Source of the DNA: Pyrocephalus nanus
Lineage: Eukaryota > Chordata > Aves > Passeriformes > Tyrannidae
Assembly (NCBI GenBank): GCA_038380795.1
Contig: CM076260.1
Location: forward strand, 7,518,033-7,582,032
Reading direction: 5' to 3'
Length of the DNA: 64,000 bases
Positions 49,576 to 60,800 of the stretch are shown one piece after another. The notes under the pieces were generated by a model. It had not been told where the DNA came from. It did no database searches and saw only the letters and a list, made by a program, of their open reading frames with translations. The first letter of the stretch is position 1, and the number at the start of each line of letters is the position of its first letter. The translations under genes and the position numbers were made by a program.

Positions 49576-50070
49576 CCGCCCGTCCCGCAGCGCCCGGCCC
49601 GGCACCGCCCGCCCGCCGCGGAACTCCCGGTGTCCCGCGCAGAGCGGCGCAGGCGCGGCGGCTCCGGGCGGGGCGGGCACAGCTCAGCCCCGCCCCGGCC
49701 CGGCCCGGCCCCGCGGGGGGAGCCGAGGGGTCCGCGGGGATCCGCACCTGGTGTGCGGGGAATCGCGGCGTTCCCTGGGGAGAGGCACGGCTCATGGCCC
49801 GAACGCGCTGGGCCCCCCGCGCTGCTGCTGCGGCGGTGCCCAGGCGGGACCTGCAGCACCGGTATAGATATATATTGAGAGAGAGAGAAACCTCTGAGCC
49901 CGCGCTGCGGCTGCCAGCGCAGCTCTGTCCCGACAACAAAGGACGCGGTCCGTGTGTCCGTCTGTCACACACCCGCAATAGCGGGGGTGGTCCCGGTGTC
50001 CGGGCACTCGCAGCGGTCCCCACGCTTTGTCGGAGCAGCCGCACGCGCGGCCCTTTGGAGAGCGGGAATG
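49010..50070. promoter_or_regulatory. UBXN2A: CpG island, UBXN2A promoter
   Basis: GC and CpG rise strongly and GC boxes are present (GGGCGGGGCGGG near 49,667). CCGGC pentamer runs occur at about 49,533 and 49,693. Downstream on the minus strand is UBXN2A. Open frames over 200 codons on both strands reflect base composition. Confidence 0.8.
49576..49695 (-). other. UBXN2A: Probable UBXN2A non-coding first exon
   Basis: A consensus donor, GGGCGG followed by GTGAGT, lies at 49,576/49,575 on the minus strand within the island. The upper limit (transcription start) is a guess from the GC boxes just beyond it. Confidence 0.45.
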
Positions 50071-50099
50071 TCTCGGTGTGCGGCGGGCGCTAATTAAGG

Positions 50100-53000
50100 G
50101 CGAGTGTTGACATATGTGAGAAAGCAGCTCAGCCGAGGCCTCGTACCGAGGACAAAAGAGCGGCGCGGTGGCTGGGAAGCAGAGCCCCCCGAGGGTGAAT
50201 TAAGCATGGGAAATGGGATGGGATCCTTAGGGAGGCAGGAATGGTTTAGCGGAGTTCGCTGCCCTGTGCTGGGCCTTGGAGAAGCCGCTCTATGCGGGAC
50301 AGTGGTGCCAGGAGCTATCCAAGGGCAGCCAGCGGCCAACACCTGCAAAAACACGGAGCAGAGTAAATGCATCGCCTGCACCTGCGTGCTGTTTAATAAG
50401 AGTTGGGTTACCCCCTCCCCCCAATAATTAGCGATGCACTATAAAATATTTAAAATTAACCTAAATTGAACAGCCACAACTAGCTAATTTATATTAATTA
50501 ATAGGAAATCCACTGCGAATTTGCAAGTGCGATCAAAGGTAATTCTAAAAGCAGAGGTAATACTTCACTGAGTGTCATTCTCACGTGGGACACGTTTCTG
50601 CAACCCCTTAATCACAACAATTAAAATGACATTATTCAGAAACGTTAAAATAAGATCCTTAGTCTCAAAGTTCAGTGATGGTAACAGAAGTAAAATCTGA
50701 CACTTGACAGCTATAATTTCTTCATCTTTGTAATGTACGTCACAACGCACTAAACCTTTTGAAGGCAGTTTGGATTAATTGTTAAGTTTTAACTGGATGA
50801 GTTATAATTACAGCTCCTACCTCTGAATCTTCAGGGAAAATAGTAAGAAATTTGGCTTTTGTTTTGGTGTAAAATATGTGGCGTCTTATATTTCAAAATA
50901 CGGATTGCTGAGATTCTGTTCTCCCTGGTTTTGTTTAGTGCTTAAAATACTTTGACATTTTTAAATAGAAGGTACTTCTTTGTTACAAGGGTTACTGATT
51001 CCATTAAATGAGGTTTTATATATTTAGAACTTAAGCCATGAATATTGTAGCACTGCTGAAAAGTTCAAGGAATTAACAAAACCCTAGCTAAACCATGAGA
51101 GGGTTGTTTTGCAATGCTGGACTGTTTTACATTTTCTTTCGATATTTCAAGTAGACTGACTCCATTTCATTAAACACGTAAGTTCAGTAATGTTCTTAAC
51201 CCTTCCCTCAGGGCCGTTTCTGGAACAATTTTACAGACCCAAAGGTAAGAGTAGAAGGAGGCAAGATTGGACTTACCTGGTGTAATGGTGGAGGCATCCT
51301 AGCTGCTATCACGTATTCATTTAGAAGATTAGGTCTATTACTGGAAATCAGGGTACAGCTGGAGACATGCTGACCTACTACAATAGTAATTGGTGTCCTA
51401 GTGAATTCAGTGGTTTCTTAAAAGCTCTTATAAGTACAGCTGTTCTCCTGACTGAAACTATTGAGATAGAAAAACCTTAAGGAGTAAGAAAAATCATAAG
51501 ATCTTCAACTATCATATAATGTAAAAAATATTTTTTTCTTAAAAGCTGGAAATTTTCAAGAATGTTGTTACAATCAAGACATCACTGAAATGCTTTTAGA
51601 CTCTCTGTGTTTCACACAGCTTATTCTCTGGCAGTACACGAGATGAACAGAAGCAAATGGTCCTTTTCTTGCCGTGTGGTGAATAGAAGCAAACAGCCCA
51701 GACTGTGTCTGCTGAAAAACCTCTAACAGGGTATTCATGAGATGAATACAACCATCTCATGCCCCTTTGTCAGGAGAGATCAGATGCACTGGCGTGGAAG
51801 ACAGTGACAGCCCCTGAACTTGTTTTATAATGTAGGAGTGAATCTCAGTGTTGACAAAGTAAAGCAGGGTTTTAGTTGTCACTGCCTGTCCCATCAAGGT
51901 CGTGGAAGAACCAGCACACACAGGGTGTTTAAAAATGAGCAGAAAATTAATTTTGAAGCGATATTTTTAAACCATATATTTAACAAGGTTAACCGTGCCA
52001 GAGGACACCGTTAGCTACCTATAATTAAACATCAGCACATCAGCTGTATTGATTGACCTTAACTTGAGATAGCAGTTGTTGCCTGAAGCCTTTTGTAAGT
52101 GTGTGAACACAGAGCTGGAACAGACTGGGAGGGAACTGGGACTGCAAAATAAATGGGAGAACAGGATGTGGTTATTCTGTACTTGGCTATTCCACTGACA
52201 AAGGCAGCACATTCCTCTGCACCGTGTCTTTTTCCTACATGTTCCTTGAAGGAATGTTAAACCCTCCATGCTACCACACAGGGAGAAATAGCTTAAGGAA
52301 CTGATGTTTATGGGAAGTCAGCTGTGCAGTGGAAAAGCAAGTCACTGGAAACGTTGGGTGAATCCGCAATCATGATGAGGGTGTTACCCTCATGCATTGG
52401 AAGGAGTATCCACACATATTGCTGGACTCTTGTACTGTAAATCCACAAGAAAACTGAATACAGCTTCAATTTTAAAAGTAGTGTAGAACACATAAAACCA
52501 TGAAAAATTCAAGGCAGCCTGAGCAAGTGTTTGTACCAGATAACACACAATTGGAAATAACATACCACGTGAATTCTCAAAGACACTCTTAAGTGAAACT
52601 ACAATGATGATATGGTAGTGTAGTTTATGAGCTCGTTCTTGGATCTGTAACAAGGAAACATACTTTGAAAGCTAAGATTGTATGTGAGGACTAGGGAGAT
52701 TTATGAGCCAATAATGTTTCTGATGGACTTGCCATGTGATCCTAATCAAGCCATTCTGCATTCTTATGGTACTAAAGCTTATCTACACATGTGTTCATAA
52801 ATGCCTATTTTTATTGTAAGCATTTTAGGACAGAGTCTGGTTTTTACTGCAAAGCTATACGTCACCCAGCATAGTAACAGGCTGGTGGTGCTACTTTCAT
52901 ATGATTAATGATTATAAGCACCAAAGTGAGATGATTTTGCCATTTTTGTCCAAGATGGAAGTAATTTACAGCCTGGATGATAGTGAAAAACAGACCCTGC

Positions 53001-56000
53001 AGATGCCTGGCTGCAATATCATCAGCCTGTGAGTTTCACACAATTATTATTATTAGAAAAACTATCCGTTATAATCGTACTCAGTGGGAAATATGTTATG
53101 AAGGCTAATGGCCAGATGTGATGGGAAGATAATTTTGAAATATTAGGAAGTAAGTTTTACCACTCCTATTTAATGTTATCTAAGAAACCTACTCTCTGAT
53201 CTCGCTTCAAGTTACACTGATGTTATCTAGTGTGGAAAACAATCCTCAGATAGCTGTGCTGATAATGGGGCTGAACATTATTTAATTTTAAACATAACTC
53301 TTATCCATTTTTAAATTATAGTGGTAGTCTTCAAATAATAAGACATCTTTAATAACAGCAAAATGCCTGCAATGTGGAGTGAGTGTAGCACCTTCTGTGT
53401 TGAAGTTCAAGGTAGTACCAATCCTGACGACTGGATACTGCTTGTTTGATGTTTCCAAACTTACATCCCATAGGCATATGTTAATAAGGGACAATTTTCA
53501 AAAGAAGAAGCACACAATCTTAATTTCCTAACACGTCCCTCAGGGAAAGGCTCAGAGCAGGTTTACAAAAGCAAAATCTCTTGTGAATCTTTTTTTATTT
53601 CAAGATTCAACTGAAACCAGGAGGAGTTGACAGCATGATTGAGAGGCACACATATGAGCTTATAAATAGAGGCCTGAAAAGATGATTTGATTTCCATTCT
53701 TTGGAATGTTACAGCTATTCAGAGATATTGCAAAGTAATCTCTGGTAAATTGCCAATGATTGAAGTAAATGGTAACTCACTGAATAGAGCCTTCTGGTCC
53801 TTACTAGTCTGAAACTCGCTACAAAAGTTCTGAATAAGGGATGAAGGGATTCTTTTGTTGTAAGTGATTCCTGATTTCCTTCTAAAATAGGGACATGTGA
53901 CAACAAAGTCTTCCATCCAAATATTTCTTGTGTCATTAAATAACACTCATGGAGCAAACAAGGCTTTTCATCCTGAGTAATTTTTTAACGTGTTTTTACT
54001 TCACAGTGTCCCAATATGACTTATGCCACAAGTCTTTTTTAATGGCAAGGGACTCTTGCTCAAGCACTTTTTCATATTTTTCCAATTTTCCAGTGGTGTA
54101 CCTGCCACAGCAGATGTTGTGGCTTCTTCTTAATACATGTTTCAGGTATCTTAATCTCTTTTGTGAACAACTGAATGTTGAACACTGCTGTAAGCTTCAG
54201 CATTCATTATAAATTGGTTTCATTTGAAATATGGTCCTTCCCAATGACATTTATTTGCAGAAGGTTTTAGACATCTGTCTATAAGACTAAACTACAAATC
54301 TTGAAATTGAATCTTACTGGGAATGAGCTCTACAAATATTTTTTACGTAATACTAGTGGAGTATGGCTTCAGTTCTTCTCCCCTTCCTTTTTTCATTGTC
54401 ATTCAGTAGTCAGAGTTCTTACTTTTTTTCCCCCTAAGCTTTTCCTGCATGTAGAGTACTAAGGGGAGTCTAAATAGGCTTTTAATGCTGTTCTGTCTTC
54501 ATATGACACTTGAACCAACAACAGAGATAAAAAATGGGAATAAGTAAATTCTTGGATTAGCGAAATTACTCTAAATCCCTTTCTACAGTAATTCATCTTT
54601 CATTGTAAAACCACATTTAAATCTCTAAGTATGTGTGATGTATTAATCCTATGTTAACATGTTCTCTGCACTAAAAAAAAAAAAAATCCAATCAAAGCTA
54701 CTGAGCAAACCTTGTAACTTATGATTGATTTATTTATATTGTCAGTACTAAAATTGATGATGGGGCTTACATGGGAGCTACAGAGCTGTAAGCTGAGTCA
54801 AAATAACCAGCCACACCTTCTGAGAGGAACAAGGCAACTAAGAAACCTGAAAATAAAACCATCTGTGAAAAACAACCCAGGGAGCAAACATCCAAAATGA
54901 AGCGTGTCTTTCCGTGTTCCCTACCATGCTAACATAATGGGAATGAAGCACTACAAATGTTCAAAGCAGTGAGCAGGGATTTTTAACTACATCAATCCCT
55001 CTACAGGAGTAGTCCCTCCAGCATCATAAAGAGGGCTCTCTGGGTATGGCTCACAGGAATGAGATCACAACACTAAAATAAAGAGGAAAAAAAGGACACA
55101 GCTGTGGTATAAATATTTAGCAAATGTAAAAAAAATAGCTTTTAAATTGAGGACTTTCTGTTGCTTCGAGCAGATCTGGGTAAGCACCCAGGAAAATTAA
55201 TTTGCTCGCATAATGACCAAGTTTATTTTACTTTTAAAAAGTCATCAGTGTTCATGAGAGGAGGAGTGCTGGTTTGAATCATGGCATGTTGCAAGCAGAT
55301 GTTATGCAAGCTTCCTCAAACATCCCTGCCAATGACTGCAATCCTGAGTTATGACACTCACTGTAACTGCTGCAGTCTGGGCCCTTTTTTGGGCCACTCA
55401 TCTGTTGGTTTTCCCAAACTGGGGATGATATTTTTGTGATGAATAGAAAAACTTGAAGAAGAGCAACAAACTTTTGTTTCCAGACTAAGAGAATTTGAGA
55501 ACCATGTCTGAGTTTCATGGCCTATCAATAATACTGGATAGAAATGGAAAAGTACATTATTTGTTGTTATATATATGATTGTGATACTCTTATCAAACAT
55601 ATCTCCTGGTTCATTCCTACCCTGTGAATGGTAAGGGACAGTCTCTTGCAGTTCCTTCTGTTCCTTCTTTTGAAGGATGAAAGGAGGTGATTTCCAAACA
55701 CCATTTTCAAAAACCCTTGTAGGTTTTTAATTATTTTGTCCTTTAGCCCATGAGTGTATGAAATTACTACATCCTTTTATATCATTTAAACAAATAAATG
55801 AAGAAATAAAGGATATGAAACCTACCAAAACCAATCTCTTGGAGCAGAATTGCTTTACTTTTTAAAGATGCTGCAGATTCTGGGACAGGAGATGAAGTAG
55901 TTGCTAATACAGATTAAAAGCTTTTAAATAGAGAATGTCAGATGAGAGAAAGACCATAGTTCCTACTCTGAAATGCACTGTATTTTGGAGTATCTCATAA

Positions 56001-56890
56001 GAATGAAAATTTGTTGCTATTCAAAGTAGGACTCTTTTTTTCTTGGATATTTAAATAGCCCATTTTCTTATTATATGTCCTGATGTCATTGTTGCATATT
56101 TTCTGTTTTTAAGTACATGCTCTGCCATACTTTTTCAGACTGTAATCTTGGAAAGAAAGATGTGGGAGTACGGAGGTAAAGCAGGATAGTAGTTTCTACA
56201 TTTATTGTTCTTTACTTAAAACATTACTCCACTTTCTATCTTTAAACAATAAAAACTCTTTGATAAAGCTTGCTTGAGCCTAACAGTCGGATCCACGTGA
56301 CCACTAATTTAATTATACTATTCTTTTTTGTTAAAGAAGCAGGAAGCACTGAAATGGCTTGCCCAGCTGTGTCAGACAAGTCAGTGTGAAAATTAAAAGG
56401 TTGAGACTTTGTTACCTGCAGCTGTGTGCTTGTATTACTCGGCGAGGTTTTTTTTACAAAGCTCTCGGTTTCGGGGCTTGTGTGTAGGCACAGGGATAAG
56501 TTCAATAAAGGGCAACAAGTGGTAAGAGGGGATTCTTGCTGTACATCGTCAAGAAGGGATTGGGTTCGTGAATAGTCAGGAGTGTTTGTGAATAGTCTCA
56601 AAAGCATTTAGGCATCCGATGTTGGGTGATACATTGTATTCTTCATCCCTCTGAAATTTTGGTTATCGGATCTGTGATAAGGAAGGTGAGAGAAAAATGA
56701 GCTTTCCAAGGACCGAGCAACAAACATCAAACGCAGGCTGAGGCAGCCAGGCACAACACAGGAGATATCATCGGTGACTGGTGCGGCGGGAGAAGCAAGG
56801 GCACAGTCCGATAGCCTGGCTATCAAGGGGATTCCTTAATAGCGAGGCTCGTCAGGCTGTGATACAGTTTTCCCCGGAAAATTAAGGAGA
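50100..56890. other. Intergenic DNA between UBXN2A and ATAD2B
   Basis: This is AT-rich sequence with scattered short open frames and an A run near 54,675. No exon, RNA gene or transposon could be supported. It separates two CpG-island promoters facing apart. Confidence 0.6.
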
Positions 56891-57390
56891 TCCCATCCTT
56901 GGGAGACGTGTCCGCCCAAGCTGTCCTGTCAGCGCCTGGGCAGAGGCTCCCTGGGCGAGCAGAGCCGGCGGCCGAGCACCTTCTGGGCTGCCAGCGCTGC
57001 CCTTCACCCCCCGCGACCTCGGGCGGCCGCTCCCCCCCGCCCTTGAACTCCCCATCCCTCGGCTCAGCCCTCAGGGGGCGGCGGCGGATCCCGGGTCATG
57101 CCGGGACAGGCCCGTCCAGCGGCTCGCCAAGCGCCGGGAAGCGCACTCTGGGGCTCTGTGGGCGCTCGGACCCCGTCACAGTAGGCAGAGGCAGAGCCAG
57201 AACTGGTGCCAGAACCGGTGCCGGAGCCGCTCCCGCGGGACCCGCGGCCGCCGCCGCCGCGTCCCGGGGCCGGGCCGGGCCCATAGAGCGCGCGGCGCCG
57301 GGATAGAACGGCCGCGCCGGGGCCGCAGCGCCCCCCGGCGGCCGCTGGCGGGGGCGGCGCGGAGCGGGCAGAGAAAGGGAGCGGGGACAG

Positions 57391-57407
57391 TAATGGCGGC
57401 CAGTTAG
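57391..57407 (+). promoter_or_regulatory. YY1-like site overlapping a 4-codon upstream ORF
   Basis: TAATGGCGGC matches the core of YY1 sites found at housekeeping promoters. The ATG at 57393 opens MAAS and a stop (57405-57407). If transcription starts upstream, this is a short upstream open reading frame in good context. Confidence 0.45.
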
Positions 57408-57504
57408 AGCCGGGCTGAGCCCGAGAGGCGGCGGCGACAGCGGCGGGAGGAGCCGGCGCGGCTCCGGCTGCGCCTCTGCCCGGCGGAGCGGCTTCCCCGG
57501 AGGG

Positions 57505-57562
57505 CTTTTCTTCCTTCCTCCCTCCTCCCCCCTTTCCCCCTCTCCCTCCCCTTCCCCTCCCT
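57505..57562 (+). repeat. Uninterrupted pyrimidine tract in ATAD2B 5' leader
   Basis: This is a stretch of 58 bases of only C and T, followed by a second tract at 57,584-57,608 made of CCCT units. It sits about 90 bases before the ATAD2B start codon. Confidence 0.85.
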
Positions 57563-57653
57563 ACCCGAGCCCCCGCCTGTCCGCCCTCCCTCCCTCCCTC
57601 CTCCCTCCGCGCCGGCGGCGGCGGCGCCCCCCGTGTCCCCCCTCGCCGGGGCC

Positions 57654-57809
57654 ATGGTGAACACCAGGAAGAGCTCCCTGCGCCCCCTGGGCAAAGCGGC
57701 GGCCGCGGCGGCCGGGGCCGGCAGCCATTTCATCTCGTCCCGCACCCGCTCTTCCAAGAGGGGCACCAAGGCAGATGCGGCCGGGCTGGAGGAGGCGGCG
57801 GCAGCGCGG
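57654..57809 (+). CDS. ATAD2B: ATAD2B exon 1 (N-terminus; rest outside window)
   Basis: An ATG at 57654 (GCCATGG) opens 52 codons ending at a GTGAGC donor in phase 0. The translation starts MVNTRKSSLRPLG, passes through an alanine-rich run, and contains SHFISSRTRSSK. These are the hallmarks of the ATAD2B N-terminus (human starts MVNTRKSSLRLLG and has SHFISSRTRSSK). The full protein, about 1,450 residues in human, is a nuclear AAA+ ATPase with a bromodomain that binds acetylated histones. Neither domain lies in this window. The alanine and glycine stretch differs from human, which is normal for this low-complexity part. A GTG seven codons upstream is in frame but is not expected to be used. 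Confidence 0.95.
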
Positions 57810-60800
57810 GTGAGCACCGGAGGGCTCACGGGCAGGGACGGTGGCGGGAGGGCAGCGGCGAGGCCGAGGAGTCGCTGGGGACAGCGCTGCTGGTGCCAGG
57901 GGGGCCGCGGGCAGCGGGGCCGGCGGGGGGCGGGTGCCCAGACGGGCTGTCGGGGGGACGGCGGGCAGCCCGCCGTGAGAAGGCACCGCGGAGCCGGCGG
58001 GGACGCGGGGGTGGCTGCGGTGGAGCCGCAGTCCCTGTGGGGTCAGCGGCGGGGCGGCGGGGGCCGCTGACAGGGGCGGGGGGCGGCGGGGACACGGTCG
58101 GCGGAGCTGCCGCGGTGCCGGTGCCGGGCCGGTGCCCGGCGGGCGGGGGGTCCGGGGGTCCGGCGGGGTCCGGCGGCGCGGGGCTCCCCCTGCGGCCGCG
58201 CCCGGCGCTGCCGCCGCCAGACAAAAGTTGGGAGCTGCGCCCGCAGCAACTTCGCAATAATCCTCGGCCCGGGTTTGTGTGGTGGTGGTGTTGTGTTCTT
58301 TTTTTTTTTTTTTTTTTTTTTCCTTTTCCCTAAATGACCTCGATTCGGCCGGCGGCTGCGCCGGGAGGAAGCTGGTGTTTGGGAAAGCACCCCCCCCACA
58401 CACCCCCTCACGCCCGCCCCGTTTTTGTGGCACGGAGGGTGCGATTTTGCCGTCAAGTTTAAGTTGAATGCTTTCCCAGCCGAATTTACTGTGGTAGCTT
58501 TGGTTGGACGGGCTGAATGGCAAGTGGAATTCTACAGCCCGATTTGGAGAATTTAACATTCGGTGAATTCTAACTGGAAGAAAGAATTCGGGAGACTCTC
58601 TTCTTCCTTGTCTCTAGACGGCTTTGTTGACAAGAATTGCGGTTGTTTTTTTTTTTAATTGGCGCGGAATTAATTAGGTTGGAAAAGACCTCTAAGATTA
58701 TCGAGTCCAACCTTTGACCAAACACCACCTTGCCAGCTGGACCATGGCTCTAAAAATGCCATGTTCAGTCCTTAAACATCTCCAGGACTGTGAGTCCACC
58801 ACCTCCCCGGGCAGCCCGTTCCAATGTCTAATCACCCTTTCTGGGAAGCAATTCCTCCTATAGGAGGAATTATAGGCAGGACTTTACTTGATGAAACTTC
58901 ACATGTTGCCTTGAGGTTTACACTAGTAGTTATAGCTGCCTGCTCTGCATGTATATTAGAAAAACAGTGTAAATATGGAAGTGAAAATTGAGGGTCAGAG
59001 GGACAGTCCTGCATCAACAGGACACATCCCAGCCTTGCTAAGGAGAAAGTTAATCAGACAAGCAGAAAAACAGCAACAATAGCCAGAGGCAGATCAGAAG
59101 GATGACACCTGGAATTCTCACAAAACCTTTTGCTCCATTCTTTTGGTCTTAAAATACTAAAAACACCTCAGATTACTGACTAGATACTCCATACCTTCTG
59201 TGCTTCTCTTTCAGTTCTTTCATGCTTCGCAGTTCATCCCTTCCCCCATCTTACTTTTCCCTGTTCCCTATTTCTTCCTTGTTTAATTTCAGTAGGCTCC
59301 TGGGGATGCAGCACCATAGCTGTAAAAAGCTGTTCTGCTTGTTCTAGTGTGCAGTTTCTGTTTATTCATATCGTGGGTCTTGTGGTTTGTGAAGCAAAGT
59401 TTGGTGTAACCCTTACTGGCTTACTTTGCAGGGAGTTTGCTGCTGCTAAAAAAAAGTAGCTTGGGCTTCTTTCGAAGTATTTTTAATGTGTGAATAGTAT
59501 TTCTACACTACGAATCATTAAAATGTTTAAGTTGTTATTTTCATGGTGTAAGGAAAGGAGATGGTACAAAATAACGTCAAATATTGTAAATACTTCCCAG
59601 GATATTGTCCATGCTTCTAAAAGAGCATTTCTTCTAAAGTTAAATGTAAATTTTGGTGTATGGGAATAGACTTGTTCTACTTTGCAACAAATCTCATGCA
59701 TTTGAGGTAGAATTTTTTTCTTTTCTTTAAGATGTAATTGCCAAGTATAAGCAGAAGTTATCCAAGAAGGGTGTTTTGTAAAATATATATCTCTCACTGT
59801 ATTTTAAAGTTGTCTTTGTACAACTCTTTTTATTCATCAGATGGAAGTACTGTCAGCAATGCAACGTCTTTCTGAGCTTCTGAATCTTCTTGAAGTAGTG
59901 CCAGAGAAGGATCTCAGTGATTAGGACATGAATAACTGTAGCAGTAGGGAGACAAAGCCTTTGCTTTTGGAAGCGACTGTCGGCAGGCAGATAGTGAGGC
60001 TGTGTTCTGTGCAGAAGGCGTGCTGGGATCGTCTTCATGCAGTTGTATGTTGTTTTTTTTTTTTTTTTTTTTGCAGTTGACTGGAACAGTGTATTCATTT
60101 TAAATCTTTTGGGTGTCATGTCAGGAGGCCCAGCCTTACCACTAGCAGTTAATCGGGTTAATTGGCAGCTCGAGTTTGGAGCTTTGGCAGGGATGGGATG
60201 CTTCTTATTTGCACTGCTTGACTTAATTTTCTTCCATGGAGGTTCTGACTTGGACTCCCAGAGAAAGGGTCTTCAATGGCAATGGTTGTGGCCCACCTTT
60301 CAGAATGTATTTTGAAAGATCATCTATCTCTTCCGTATTGGCAACAAAAACCGAGTTAGTAACCTAATGGTATCCTGTATGATGCTGAGTAGACCAGAGG
60401 AGGAGTTAGGTGTTGCCTTCCACCTCTTTTGTATCTATTTTCAATTTCCTTCTCCTTTTTTTCCTCTTGGCTACCTCTGGTATACATAGGATTGTGGCTT
60501 TTTGGTTTTTGTTTTTGTTTTTTTCCTCGTGCATTTACAAGAATAGGCTTGAATCTCTCCTTTTCCAAGAACTTGAGTTAAGTTTCTAGTCTTCTGCTTC
60601 AATATTATGCTGAATTACATATGAGTAGTGGTTTTTTTTATTTGTTCTGAGTTTGGAAGCAACACACATTCTGTGGAAATGGGCTGTAATAGTCTAAATG
60701 CCCTTATCATGTTCAGTGTATTCCCTCTGTAGTACTTGCTCAGCCCAGAGAAAGCAATGACGTCAGGCTTTGAAAAGTAAACTGGTTTGAATTATTGATT

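Larger units (their letters stand above)
56900..58280. promoter_or_regulatory. ATAD2B: CpG island, ATAD2B promoter and exon 1
   Basis: This is very GC- and CpG-rich DNA surrounding ATAD2B exon 1. It contains a 12-base tandem motif at 57,197-57,228, a YY1-like site at 57,391 and a long pyrimidine tract before the start codon. Confidence 0.85.

Noticed and set aside
49063..50093. Overlapping frames over 200 codons on both strands
   Set aside because: Stop codons are rare in GC-rich DNA. All frames are Ala/Arg/Pro/Gly-rich with no domain, as expected for a CpG island.
57561..58559. A 332-codon minus-strand frame over ATAD2B exon 1
   Set aside because: It is antisense to a recognised exon, is composition-driven, and includes a lysine run from the T tract.
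59839..59924. CAG followed by an ATG frame MEVLSAMQRLSELL, tested as ATAD2B exon 2
   Set aside because: It meets a stop after 28 codons and does not match the ATAD2B sequence after exon 1.
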